NCBI RefSeq assembly: GCF_040412085.2
Contig: NZ_CP115920.1
Span: 1,178,001-1,242,000 of the forward strand
Length of the DNA: 64,000 nucleotides
Source of the DNA: Vibrio sp. CB1-14
Lineage (GTDB): Bacteria; Pseudomonadota; Gammaproteobacteria; Enterobacterales; Vibrionaceae
Reading direction: 5' to 3'
The translations under genes and the position numbers were made by a program. Positions 37,839 to 46,595 of the stretch are shown here, piece after piece; position 1 is the stretch's first letter, and every line of letters begins with the position of its first letter. The notes under the pieces were generated by a model that was given only the letters and a program-made list of their open reading frames with translations, did no database searches and was not told the origin of the DNA.

Positions 37839-39755
37839 ATGGTTGGTCGATTCCATGATGAGTTCGAGCCAGAGTACAACGAAGATTCTGAAACAGAACA
37901 TGAGCTTTTGCCTGAAACTCAGACCGAACGTCTTAAATACTCGAGATTACAGTCGACACAGATTATTGAGCGAGATCTCTCTTCATATCCTGAGGAGCAG
38001 AAGAGCAAAGCGCTCGAAAGGTATAAATTGCTATCCTTAGTTGCGAATGAACTGAGCGGAGGTTGGACTCCTAAAAACCTCAACCCCCTAATTGAAAAAC
38101 ACTTCTCCAAAACACGTCTTACCAAGAAACCTAGCTATAAATCACTGCAACGTTGGCACAATTCATTTGTTGACTCGAATGGAAGTTTTACTAGCTTGGT
38201 CGATAAAAACCACCTTAAAGGTAATCGAGAAGCCAGAGTTATTGGCGATGAAAAATATTATGATGAAGCTCTGAAGATGTTCTTAGACGCAAGGCGACAG
38301 TCGATTAGAGCGGCATTCATCTTTTACAGCGACAGGATAACAGTAGCTAACGATAAGATAGTCGCCGGAAAAATACCCAAAGTCTCATATGAAGCGTTTA
38401 AGAAACGTATTCGCAAAGAGGAGCCATACAGCGTCGCGCTCGCTCGGCATGGGAAATACTACGCAGATAAGCTCTATAACTATTATCAATCTGTGGATAT
38501 GCCGACTCGAATTTTGGAACGAGTCGAAATGGATCATACCCCCTTGGATTTGATTCTATTGCATGATGACCTCATGGTGCCGTTGGGTAGAGCACATTTG
38601 ACACTGCTCGTAGATGTTTTTAGTGGGTGCATAATCGGCTTTCATCTAGGCTTTAAAGCTCCTAGTTATGTGTCGGCATCCAGAGCCGTTATTCATGCGA
38701 CAAAAAGTAAGAGCTACATTTCTGAAATGCCTATTTCATTCAACAATGAATGGCTTTGCGAGGGGAAAATAGAGAACTTGGTGGTCGACAACGGTGCGGA
38801 GTTTTGGTCAAAAAGCTGGGAGGATGCATGCTTGGAGGTTGGGATAAATGTCGTTTATAACAAGGTTCGCAAACCATGGTTAAAGCCATTTGTTGAACGT
38901 AAATTTGGTGAAATTGTTCAAGGGATTGTTGGCTGGGTGCCGGGTAAAACATTCTCTAACGTGCTGGAAAAAGAAGACTACAAACCAGAAAAAGATGCAG
39001 TCATGCGTTTTAGTACCTTCGTAGAAGAGTTTCACCGTTGGATAGTAGACGTGCACAATGTTAATGCTGATAGTCGTCATAAAAGAATACCAAACCTTTA
39101 CTGGGAGAAAAGCTATGACGTTTTACCACCATTAAAACTCTTACCCGATCAGGAGCAAGCATTTAGTGTCGTTATGGGGATTCTTCAGTATCGAAAACTG
39201 ACAGATAAAGGCATTAAGTTCATGCATATAGACTATGACTGTGTAGCGTTGTCTGATTATAGGAAGACGTACCCCCAAACAAAAGAGTCGTTGAAAAAGA
39301 AAATAAAAGTAGACCCAGATGATTTATCCGCTATCTACGTATACCTCGAGGAGCTTAAAGGATATGTGAAGGTTCCAAGTAAGGATCCAATTGGTTACAC
39401 CGTTAGATTGAGCGTTTGCGAGCATGAAAAGATTTTGGCGGCTCATAGAACCTATATAAAAGGCGAAATGGATGTACTGTCATTAGCAAAAGCTCGACTA
39501 GCTCTGCATGACCGAATTGAGTCAGAACAAGCAGACTTAATGCAGTTAACGCATTCTGAACGCAAGCGAAAAGTGAAATCGACTAAGAAAGTTGCAGAGA
39601 TATCCAGTGTTAACAGCGATACCCCTCACTCCAAGCTGAGTGATAGAGCGTCAAAATCAAGCTTTGGTATCTCAGAGCAGGAAACCAATTCTCAAACAAT
39701 TCCGCTAGAGAACTTTAGGTCTAAATGGAACGAGCGCAAAAACCGGAGGGAATAG
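37839..39755 (+). CDS. tnsB: Transposase TnsB (DDE family)
   Basis: 638 residues with the retroviral-integrase-type catalytic core. The DDE triad is D232 (EMDHTPLD), D317 (VVDNGAEFW) and E353 (KPFVERKFGE). N-terminal helix-turn-helix domains (about 50-200) should recognise the repeats in both ends, and a basic C-terminal tail contacts TnsC. TnsB performs 3'-end cleavage and joining. The start used is ATG 37839 right after tnsA, and the stop lies 2 bp before the tnsC start, so tnsABC forms one tight operon. Confidence 0.95.
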   Translation: MVGRFHDEFEPEYNEDSETEHELLPETQTERLKYSRLQSTQIIERDLSSYPEEQKSKALERYKLLSLVANELSGGWTPKNLNPLIEKHFSKTRLTKKPSYKSLQRWHNSFVDSNGSFTSLVDKNHLKGNREARVIGDEKYYDEALKMFLDARRQSIRAAFIFYSDRITVANDKIVAGKIPKVSYEAFKKRIRKEEPYSVALARHGKYYADKLYNYYQSVDMPTRILERVEMDHTPLDLILLHDDLMVPLGRAHLTLLVDVFSGCIIGFHLGFKAPSYVSASRAVIHATKSKSYISEMPISFNNEWLCEGKIENLVVDNGAEFWSKSWEDACLEVGINVVYNKVRKPWLKPFVERKFGEIVQGIVGWVPGKTFSNVLEKEDYKPEKDAVMRFSTFVEEFHRWIVDVHNVNADSRHKRIPNLYWEKSYDVLPPLKLLPDQEQAFSVVMGILQYRKLTDKGIKFMHIDYDCVALSDYRKTYPQTKESLKKKIKVDPDDLSAIYVYLEELKGYVKVPSKDPIGYTVRLSVCEHEKILAAHRTYIKGEMDVLSLAKARLALHDRIESEQADLMQLTHSERKRKVKSTKKVAEISSVNSDTPHSKLSDRASKSSFGISEQETNSQTIPLENFRSKWNERKNRRE

Positions 39756-39757
39756 TT

Positions 39758-40741
39758 GTGACCACAGTGAGAAGGAATTTGGAGCGGGATGAAGTTTTAG
39801 CAAACTATCATGACTCTTTTTCAATTTACCCAGAGGTTGAAAAAGTCCTCTCTGGACTCGAGTGGATAATGAGACGCAGGAAGTTTGGCACTTTTGCGCC
39901 ATCAATGCTTCTGACAGCTGGCACCGGTGCAGGAAAGACAGCCACAATTAATCATTTTATCGAGAAAAACTTATCAAGGAATGAAGTTCTTATTACTCGT
40001 GTAAGACCCACGTTACTTGAGACTTTACTATGGATGGCCAAAGAACTTGGAGCTTATAGAAATAGCAGAGCTAAGCCTTCAGAGATCGGGTTAACGGATT
40101 GTGTGATTGAAACATCGAAAAGAGTTGGGCTTAAATTATTAGTGATTGAGGAGTGCCAAGAGTTGTTTGAACGAACCAGTCATAACCAGAGGCAGGATAT
40201 TAGAGACCGTCTCAAAATGATTAGTGATGAGTGTCATTTGCCGATTGTGTTTGTAGGACTTCATAGTGCTGGACTAATTTTAGAAGACTCTCAGTGGAAT
40301 AGGCGAATTATGGTTCGACGCACACTCCCTTACATTAAGATCACAGATGAGCCTGCAATTGACAATTATTTAGATGTTTTAGATGCTCTCGAAAAGGCAG
40401 TGCCTTTAAGATTCAAGGTGCCGTTGACAGACGTTGATTTCGCAATGAGATTGTTATCGGCAAGCAAAGGTGTACTTGGTGAGATTAAAGAGTTAATTGC
40501 AGCCGCACTAGAGGTCGCTTTGGAGAAAAAGAAGGACTGTATTGACGAGGAGGACTTTGCTGCTGTTTACGAGAAAATTAACGATCCCAATGATACAAAT
40601 CCTTTCACTGTGCAGATAGATGCTCTAACTATTGAGCAAATAGCTTCTTATGAAAATTATGTCACCGATGCCGAGACTGGTGAACTTTGTTTTGTAAAGC
40701 AGGTGTTTAGCAAATTATCGATACAGCAACTTGTTGGTTAG
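39758..40741 (+). CDS. tnsC: AAA+ transposition regulator TnsC
   Basis: 327 residues from the GTG at 39758, which has GGAGGG at a 7-base spacing and follows the tnsB stop by 2 bp; an ATG at 39725 inside tnsB lacks a site. Walker A is GTGAGKT with K60, Walker B is LLVIEECQEL, and a sensor-type segment LPIVFVGLHS follows. TnsC is the ATPase that links the TniQ-Cascade target complex to the TnsAB transposase. It ends the left operon and is convergent with xre. Confidence 0.94.
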   Translation: MTTVRRNLERDEVLANYHDSFSIYPEVEKVLSGLEWIMRRRKFGTFAPSMLLTAGTGAGKTATINHFIEKNLSRNEVLITRVRPTLLETLLWMAKELGAYRNSRAKPSEIGLTDCVIETSKRVGLKLLVIEECQELFERTSHNQRQDIRDRLKMISDECHLPIVFVGLHSAGLILEDSQWNRRIMVRRTLPYIKITDEPAIDNYLDVLDALEKAVPLRFKVPLTDVDFAMRLLSASKGVLGEIKELIAAALEVALEKKKDCIDEEDFAAVYEKINDPNDTNPFTVQIDALTIEQIASYENYVTDAETGELCFVKQVFSKLSIQQLVG

Positions 40742-40760
40742 TGAGCCATCTTGCTTAGAG

Positions 40761-41069
40761 TTAACTAGGTTGTGTCAGTTTTTCTAATAGGGTCGCCTTC
40801 TCTTCATCACTCAGCTTATCAATCGCACACGCCAACTCAGCACTCAACTCATTCCTACAGAAAAAGTAATTCAGCGGCACATCTAACTCTTCAGCCATGC
40901 GTTCAAGCGTACCAATGTCTGGCACGTGCCTACCTTTCTCATAATGGTTCATTCGCCCGCTAGCAGAGCTTGGTTCCATACCAATTTTCACCCCTAAATC
41001 TTTTTGGGTGATCTTGGCTTTTTTACGCGCAGCTTTGAGCCTCGCTGGGATTGGGTTGTCTTTTTGCAC
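40761..41069 (-). CDS. xre: Xre-family helix-turn-helix regulator of the CAST
   Basis: 102 residues with a HTH_3 domain at about 7-65 (IPARLKAARKKAKITQKDLG, then NHYEKGRHVPDIGTLERMA) and a short helical tail. I-F3 elements often carry such Xre-type repressors controlling their targeting genes or homing guide. Two ACTTAG-N5-CTAAGT palindromes lie just upstream of its start, and a third, more perfect copy lies before tniQ, so it probably represses itself and the tniQ-cas operon (inference from shared sites). Confidence 0.88.
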   Translation of the reverse strand: MQKDNPIPARLKAARKKAKITQKDLGVKIGMEPSSASGRMNHYEKGRHVPDIGTLERMAEELDVPLNYFFCRNELSAELACAIDKLSDEEKATLLEKLTQPS

Positions 41070-41096
41070 TTAGACATTTCTTATCAACTTTTCGAT

Positions 41097-41148
41097 AACT
41101 TAGATTGTCTAAGTTTTACTGATTTTTGTATACTTAGCAATCCTAAGT
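41097..41148. promoter_or_regulatory. Two Xre operator palindromes upstream of xre
   Basis: ACTTAG-ATTGT-CTAAGT (41098-41114) and ACTTAG-CAATC-CTAAGT (41132-41148) lie 34 bp apart, about three helical turns, starting 28 bp upstream of the xre start codon. The same half-sites recur before tniQ. Confidence 0.8.
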
Positions 41149-41152
41149 TTTG

Positions 41153-41239
41153 ATGCGTATGAATGATCAAATGACACAGCCCCAAAAAATCAATGTCTAC
41201 ATGTTTAACCTCATGATTAAAAAGGAGAAAAGCAAGTAA
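41153..41239 (+). CDS. Possible 28-residue leader peptide divergent from xre
   Basis: An ATG right after the second Xre palindrome opens a 28-codon frame (MRMNDQMTQPQ onward, Lys-rich end). No ribosome-binding site is convincing and nothing similar is recognised. It could be a relic or a leader for the decayed genes that follow. Another frame, 41246-41434, encodes 62 unrecognised residues and also lacks a good start. Confidence 0.2.
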   Translation: MRMNDQMTQPQKINVYMFNLMIKKEKSK

Positions 41240-41427
41240 GAAGGTGTGCTTGCTATTGTGCTCAGTGACGTCGAAGAGTATCAATCTTTGATGGAACGAT
41301 TTCTGAAGAAAAAAGATATGTTTCTGACCATGTTTACTGAAAGTAAGGAGTATTCCGCTACGTTGTTGGGCAAGATTATTGCCTTATCTAAGGCTCTATT
41401 GGTGTCCAAAACAGAAGACTCACTCTC

Positions 41428-41674
41428 ATGTTGAGGTTATGGCAGGAAGGGGATGTTGTCGCTGCAATCGAAAAGTATAAGACTTCAACAAGGTACTTTT
41501 TGTCAAGTGACGCTCGGTGGCGGTAAAACGGCGATGGCAGCTGAACTGACGAAGTGCCTAATTCGAGAGGACAAAATTGACCTTGTTCTATGTTTCTCTC
41601 CATCTTTCATCGTCGCACTTGGTATTAAAGAGATGGGGGGCAGCCCATCTCCTATCACTACTAAACCACATTAG
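41428..41674 (+). pseudogene. Frameshifted fragment of a superfamily 2 helicase
   Basis: One frame reads LRLWQEGDVVAAIEKYKTST-RYFL (41431-41500), like the Q-motif region of DEAD/DEAH helicases. A second frame continues FCQVTLGGGKTAMAAELTK with a Walker A motif and DLVLCFSPSFIVALG. The join requires a frameshift near 41495-41510, and the rest of the helicase is missing. It is a remnant of an earlier cargo gene, probably part of a restriction or defence helicase. Confidence 0.65.
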
Positions 41675-41886
41675 TAAACAAATGGGTGACCGATATCGGC
41701 TTAGACAAAACGCAATACGGGACGCACTCATTGCGACGAACTAAAGCTTCTTTGATCTACTCCAAAACCAAGAGCTTACGTGCTATCCAGTTACTTCTTG
41801 GTCATGCTAAGTTAGAAAGCACGATTGAATACCTTGGTGTTGAGATTGAAGATGCGCTGAGGATTTCGGAGAGTTGTGAGACGTAA
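41665..41886 (+). pseudogene. C-terminal fragment of a tyrosine recombinase
   Basis: The frame reads WVTDIGLDKTQYGTHSLRRT, then LLGHAKLESTIEYLGVE. These are the box II HxxR, the GH motif and the nucleophilic Tyr context of phage-type integrases. The N-terminal two thirds are absent and a stop lies at 41662. It abuts the helicase fragment and marks a deletion scar between tnsC/xre and the SIR2 gene. Confidence 0.75.
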
Positions 41887-41979
41887 GAGTCAAGGCCAAT
41901 GGCTTAAGTTGTAAACAAAATGGTCGTCGTTTGTGTCCCCCAACGCTAAATCTTTCACACAAGTATAAGAAGTATATTT

Positions 41980-43398
41980 ATGACTATTCAGCACATTAAA
42001 GTTGGCAGTGTTCCCGATATTATTGAGCTAACACCAAACCCCAATCAGGAAAGTGACTTTCATCCTTTTACCCTATCAACGAATAGCACATGGGGAGAAC
42101 AGGGCTCTGAAGTATCAATAGAGAAATTACGCCAAAATATCGAGCCTTGGTTAACTGCTCTTTTCCAATCCGAACATTTAAATCTATTGATCGGTGCAGG
42201 TTTAAGTACGTCTATTCAAATGTCGGCTACGGGTGCACCACCCGCAGGAATGGGATGGATCAGTGATCTAACTGTCTGTCAAAGCGAAATAAATAGATCC
42301 GCTACAAACGCTGCCACTGCGGCTGGGCGCGCACAGGGAAATATAGAAGATCAAATTAGAGCTATTAATGAACTTATCAAAGGACTTGAGATTCTGACGG
42401 TATTGAATACCCCGCAACCTGTAAACCCTCCAGCTCCATTTGCAGCCTATAGAGACCTAAAAGCTGATTTAGATTCGATTAAGGGGGAGTTGTCTCGATG
42501 CCTAGGTGAGTTCTCAAAATCTGTCAGTACCGGAGAATACTTAATTAAAAGTGCTGAACCAGAACGGAAAGAAGAAACTTTCAATTATCTTGTGAGCTTC
42601 TTAATGAGCTTTGCGAGTAGAACCGCCACACGCGATAGGTTGCATATTTTCACAACGAATTACGATCGAATTATCGAAGTTGGTGCTGAACTTGCTGGTT
42701 TAAGACTCATAGATCGTTTTGTTGGAAGTATCGCTCCCGTTTTTAGATCATCAAGGTTAGAAGTTGATTATCACTATAACCCTCCGGGAATACGTGGGGA
42801 ACCAAGATATTTAGAGGGTGTAGCCCGTTTTACTAAGCTTCATGGGTCTCTTGACTGGCACGAGCAAGAGGGTGCGATAAGGCGTTTTGGTCTACCTTTT
42901 GGAGCACGCTCTGTTGAGCCGTTTCTAGAAGCTGAAGGTCACGAAAGCAGTAGCTATGAACAACTAATGATATACCCTAATTCAGTCAAAGACAGAGAAA
43001 CCGCAGAGTACCCCTATGTTGAGCTATTTAGAGATTTAGCAGCCGCAACTAGTCGTCCAAACAGCACGTTGGTCACGTATGGCTATAGCTTTGGTGATGA
43101 GCACATAAACCGCGTAATTGAGGATATGCTAACAGTTCCATCTACCCACCTAGTAATTATCGCTTTCGGTGACCCACTTGGAAGAATTATGAGTTTCATC
43201 AGAAAAAGTGGAAGAAAAGCGCAAATCACGTTACTGATGGGCGATCACTTAGGAGACCTCAAAACTTTAGTTGACAACTATCTACCCAAACCAGCCATAG
43301 ATAAAGCATCAATAAAGATGGCTGAGCTTCTAAAACAGAGAGGTTTCGTCCAGTCAGAATCCTCAAATAATACAACTACCCCTGAGGTAACACTATGA
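41980..43398 (+). CDS. SIR2-domain NADase of a SIR2-HerA defence system
   Basis: 472 residues. The SIR2-like NAD-binding elements are GAGLS at 72-76, TTNYD with N227, and the catalytic His H288 in KLHGSLDW; YGYSFGDEHINRVIED near 370 completes the family pattern. In SIR2-HerA anti-phage systems the SIR2 subunit depletes NAD+ when the HerA ring partner detects infection. The stop overlaps the HerA start by 4 bp, which means translational coupling. A long insertion at about 110-180 distinguishes it from stand-alone sirtuins. Confidence 0.88.
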   Translation: MTIQHIKVGSVPDIIELTPNPNQESDFHPFTLSTNSTWGEQGSEVSIEKLRQNIEPWLTALFQSEHLNLLIGAGLSTSIQMSATGAPPAGMGWISDLTVCQSEINRSATNAATAAGRAQGNIEDQIRAINELIKGLEILTVLNTPQPVNPPAPFAAYRDLKADLDSIKGELSRCLGEFSKSVSTGEYLIKSAEPERKEETFNYLVSFLMSFASRTATRDRLHIFTTNYDRIIEVGAELAGLRLIDRFVGSIAPVFRSSRLEVDYHYNPPGIRGEPRYLEGVARFTKLHGSLDWHEQEGAIRRFGLPFGARSVEPFLEAEGHESSSYEQLMIYPNSVKDRETAEYPYVELFRDLAAATSRPNSTLVTYGYSFGDEHINRVIEDMLTVPSTHLVIIAFGDPLGRIMSFIRKSGRKAQITLLMGDHLGDLKTLVDNYLPKPAIDKASIKMAELLKQRGFVQSESSNNTTTPEVTL

Positions 43399-45434
43399 GT
43401 TACCTACCAATTGAAAGATTAGAGCAGCTACGAATCGGAACTGTTGGTTTTGTATCACCGAGCGAAATTAGAGTATCCTTAGAAATAGACTCCCCAGATT
43501 CTGTGTCTCTCCAAGGAGGTTCTCCTCGCAATTTCCCGAGAATAAACAGCTATGTCCTGATAAGCAGCGATGAGGGATTTCTTGTTGGACAAGTTGAATG
43601 GATTGCGGTCGAACATTCGCCTTATCCTAAAAGAAAAGGCTTGCAAGATTTTGGCTTGATCGATCTACCTTTCCCACTCAAAAAGCTGAGTATCAATCCT
43701 GTGGGCACATTGAGAATCGATAGAAAAAGTGATGGATTCAAGTTTTCTAGAGGCACTGATGCATTTCCCTCTGTTGGTGATTCAGTCCTCCTGCCAACTG
43801 ACCAACAATTAAGATCGATAATCGAATCAGGTGAGAATAGAAGAGTTAAGATAGGTGATAGTCCTTTAGCCAATAATGCAGAAATTAAAATTGATCCCGA
43901 CAGACTTTTTGGGCGACACGTAGCTGTTTTGGGTAACACCGGAAGTGGGAAATCGTGCTCTGTTGCCGGGTTGATCCAATGGTCGTTAGACGCTGTATTA
44001 CGACAGGAGCAGACTCCGAATGCGCGATTTATAATTTTGGATCCTAATGGTGAATACAATCGAGCATTTGGCCCACTATCAAAATATAAAGGACATTTAC
44101 TACGCGTTGAGGCTAACTCTGAGGCAGGAGAACTAGATTTAAAAGTACCTTCATGGCTATGGAACAGCTCCGAATGGGGAGCTTTCACTCAAGCAAGTTC
44201 AAAAGTGCAGCTCCCTTTACTACGTCGTGCTTTGAGAGCCATGAGAAATGATGTTTTGTCTGCAGATGACATAACAATTCAAGCAAAACACTTTTGCGGG
44301 ATACTTCTCGTTGCTATGAGGCAACTAGCAAGTCAAGGTCAGATATATGTAAGTGGCGGTCATGCCAAGGGCTTGGTTGAGAGCTTGATGTCATGGGAAA
44401 GTAGTCTGTCCACGTTAAACGAGAAAATTGCCAGCCAACCTTTCAACAGCTTACTAAGCACTATAAACACTTTTCTGTCCTCTAGAAGAGGAATACAGTG
44501 GCCTGCTAAGCCAGAAGTCAGTGATACAGACAGGTTGATCGCTGATTTAAAAGAATCTCATGTCGCTCTTGGTGGTGATGAACAAGAACTACTTCCTAAA
44601 AGTGAAGATACACCCGTTCGTTTTGAAGGGGATGACTTTGTCGCATACCTAGAAGCTTTAGCACAAGAAACAGGAACAGAGCAGTTCGTAGAATTTCTTT
44701 TAACTCGAATTCGTACAATGTTAGGTGATACTCGAATTAGTGCTGTCACTAAAGATTCGGATCAACCTATTAGCCTAACAAACTGGTTAGACACTTTTCT
44801 TGGGAAAGACACGCATGGTGCAATAACCGTGATCGATCTCTCTCTCGTTCCAAATGAAATTATTCACCTCGTAACAGCAGTTATCTCTAGAGTAACATTT
44901 GAAGCCCTTCAACGTTACCGGAAAATGAATGGAAAACCACTTCCAACAGTAATGGTTGCAGAAGAAGCCCATACATTCATCAAACGCTATAAGGAAGAAA
45001 GTGAGAGCCAATCTGTCTCCGATGTGTGCTGCAAAGTATTTGAAAAAATCGCTCGTGAAGGGCGTAAATTTGGCTTAGGGCTAGTAGTATCATCCCAGCG
45101 ACCTTCTGAACTATCCCCGACGGTTTTATCTCAATGCAATACTTTTCTATTGCACAGAATCAGCAATGATAGAGACCAAGAACAAGTCCATAGACTTGTT
45201 CCCGATAACATGAGGGGCTTATTAAGGGAGCTTCCTTCGTTGCCATCACGCCATGCAATTTTACTAGGATGGGCTTCGGAGTTACCCGTTCTAGTTCGAA
45301 TGAAAGAACTGACTGAAGAGCAAAGGCCACAGTCTGATGATCCTGATTTCTGGAACGTATGGTCTAATTCAACAGCGGAACCTCGTGAGGTAAACTGGCA
45401 GCTCATTGCAGAAGAATGGCAAAACCGAGACTAA
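43395..45434 (+). CDS. HerA-like hexameric ATPase, partner of SIR2
   Basis: 679 residues. The N-terminal HAS-barrel (about 10-100) precedes a HerA/FtsK ATPase: Walker A LGNTGSGKS with K186, ILDPNGEYNRAFG, Walker B TVMVAEEAHTFI, and the sensor GLGLVVSSQRPSELSPTVLSQ. HerA proteins form rings that translocate on DNA; in this pairing it regulates the SIR2 effector. A large insertion at about 270-480 lies between the Walker motifs. Coupled to the SIR2 gene and within the transposon's cargo. Confidence 0.9.
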   Translation: MSYLPIERLEQLRIGTVGFVSPSEIRVSLEIDSPDSVSLQGGSPRNFPRINSYVLISSDEGFLVGQVEWIAVEHSPYPKRKGLQDFGLIDLPFPLKKLSINPVGTLRIDRKSDGFKFSRGTDAFPSVGDSVLLPTDQQLRSIIESGENRRVKIGDSPLANNAEIKIDPDRLFGRHVAVLGNTGSGKSCSVAGLIQWSLDAVLRQEQTPNARFIILDPNGEYNRAFGPLSKYKGHLLRVEANSEAGELDLKVPSWLWNSSEWGAFTQASSKVQLPLLRRALRAMRNDVLSADDITIQAKHFCGILLVAMRQLASQGQIYVSGGHAKGLVESLMSWESSLSTLNEKIASQPFNSLLSTINTFLSSRRGIQWPAKPEVSDTDRLIADLKESHVALGGDEQELLPKSEDTPVRFEGDDFVAYLEALAQETGTEQFVEFLLTRIRTMLGDTRISAVTKDSDQPISLTNWLDTFLGKDTHGAITVIDLSLVPNEIIHLVTAVISRVTFEALQRYRKMNGKPLPTVMVAEEAHTFIKRYKEESESQSVSDVCCKVFEKIAREGRKFGLGLVVSSQRPSELSPTVLSQCNTFLLHRISNDRDQEQVHRLVPDNMRGLLRELPSLPSRHAILLGWASELPVLVRMKELTEEQRPQSDDPDFWNVWSNSTAEPREVNWQLIAEEWQNRD

Positions 45435-45616
45435 TCATACCTCTCACTTAGCGCTAAAGATGTACCCTTATAATAAATTTAAAAGGTTAACTACTCTAAG
45501 GCGCTTTTGTCCCACAGAGACGAACAATTCGAGTTGTTGTTTGATATTTGTACTGCATGCATAACCACTGGTATAATAAATGTGCAACTTTGCACTTAAC
45601 ATCCAGAGGTGACATT

Positions 45617-45829
45617 ATGGGAAGAAAGCGCGTAAAAGTAACACAAGAATCCAGCTCAGGTCGTAACACTAACTTTCATGATAATTACACTGGTGAAGAT
45701 ATGACGAGAAACCAGTTTGTTAAGAAGATAGAAGGTGGAAATTACGCTAACTACCACATTAGAAAAATCAATGGGGTAAAAACCCCAGTATCAAACCCAG
45801 ACCCCAATAAAGATAACAATTTAGATTAG
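45617..45829 (+). CDS. Uncharacterised 70-residue protein
   Basis: Starts at the ATG 45617 with AGAGGTGA upstream; an earlier in-frame ATG is unsupported. It is polar with a basic start (MGRKRVKVTQ) and the stretch YTGEDMTRNQFVKKIEGG, then YHIRKINGVKTPVSNPDPN. I believe similar small proteins exist but cannot name the family. Located after the SIR2-HerA pair and convergent with another small gene. Confidence 0.6.
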   Translation: MGRKRVKVTQESSSGRNTNFHDNYTGEDMTRNQFVKKIEGGNYANYHIRKINGVKTPVSNPDPNKDNNLD

Positions 45830-45869
45830 ACTCTCAAGGGAAGGGATTCCCATGTTGTTCTGCATTAGA

Positions 45870-46151
45870 TTACTTTCGAGCAAGTCGACAGAATGAGTTT
45901 TTCCCATCATTTTTATATTCAATCCGACCTTGATCTTCCAATGAACGAGCTAAAACAGCAAAAAACCAACCACGTTTGCCTTGTGTTTTACTGCCCTGAG
46001 GGTAGCTATCCTTGTTTAGATCTAGATTGTCTTTGATAAAAGTGATTGGAATCCAACCATCTTGAAAAGACGATGAATGTAGTTCGATAAAAGAAACAAC
46101 TACATCATTCATATCACTCATCAAGCGGTCAATTTGGTTCTTATGATTCAT
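45870..46151 (-). CDS. Uncharacterised 93-residue protein
   Basis: Soluble, 93 residues, beginning MNHKNQIDRLMSDMNDVVVSF and containing GSKTQGKRGWFFAVLARSL then EDQGRIEY, which reads like a small winged-helix (helix, helix, wing) domain. Similarity to known regulators is not clear. A GAGGTAAAAATCG context precedes the start. Convergent with the 70-residue gene. Confidence 0.55.
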   Translation of the reverse strand: MNHKNQIDRLMSDMNDVVVSFIELHSSSFQDGWIPITFIKDNLDLNKDSYPQGSKTQGKRGWFFAVLARSLEDQGRIEYKNDGKNSFCRLARK

Positions 46152-46595
46152 CGATTTTTACCTCACACTCAAAGTTCAAATTCATCTTACCATCGTCCCG
46201 TAACAAATGAAGAGAGAATCGAAAATTGCTTTTGTCCCGAAGCGACCTAGCATTTATTTCTAAATGCTCACTACTAATGCATAGATATTACCAACGTCAC
46301 ATGAGTTAAATTTGGGGAAATCACGATTCATTGAAAATGTGAGTTTGATTGTCGAAGCTGATAATAGGGCGATGTCGTGTTAAAGGTTCCAGCCAACATT
46401 GTACTCTTATAGATAAAAGCAAGCTAAGCTTGTGTGTCAATAGCATTTAGCAACCAGATTATGATAGTCATGAAGATTGTTACAGCTTAGTGTGACGCAC
46501 CAGATCAGGTTAACAGATTTGCAGACTTTAATTTGCTTTTTGTGCCAAGGAATCTAACACTAAAACTTAGATATTCTAAGTTTTAGTGGTGGTGT
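46152..46595. promoter_or_regulatory. Intergenic region upstream of tniQ with hairpin and cargo-boundary motif
   Basis: No gene is seen. It contains TTGCTTTTGTCCCGAAGCGA (46226-46245), similar to motifs at other cargo boundaries, a perfect hairpin AGCATTTA-TTTC-TAAATGCT (46249-46268), and at its right end the Xre palindrome annotated separately. Confidence 0.5.
46560..46586. promoter_or_regulatory. Xre operator before tniQ
   Basis: ACTTAG-ATATT-CTAAGT (46565-46581) extends into a perfect palindrome with 12-bp arms and a 3-bp centre. It ends 9 bp before the tniQ start codon, where a bound repressor would block transcription or translation initiation of tniQ-cas8-cas7-cas6. Confidence 0.82.

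Noticed and set aside
43622..44188. 188-residue minus-strand frame inside the HerA gene
   Set aside because: Antisense to the conserved Walker A region of a well-supported gene; Ser/Pro-rich low-information translation.
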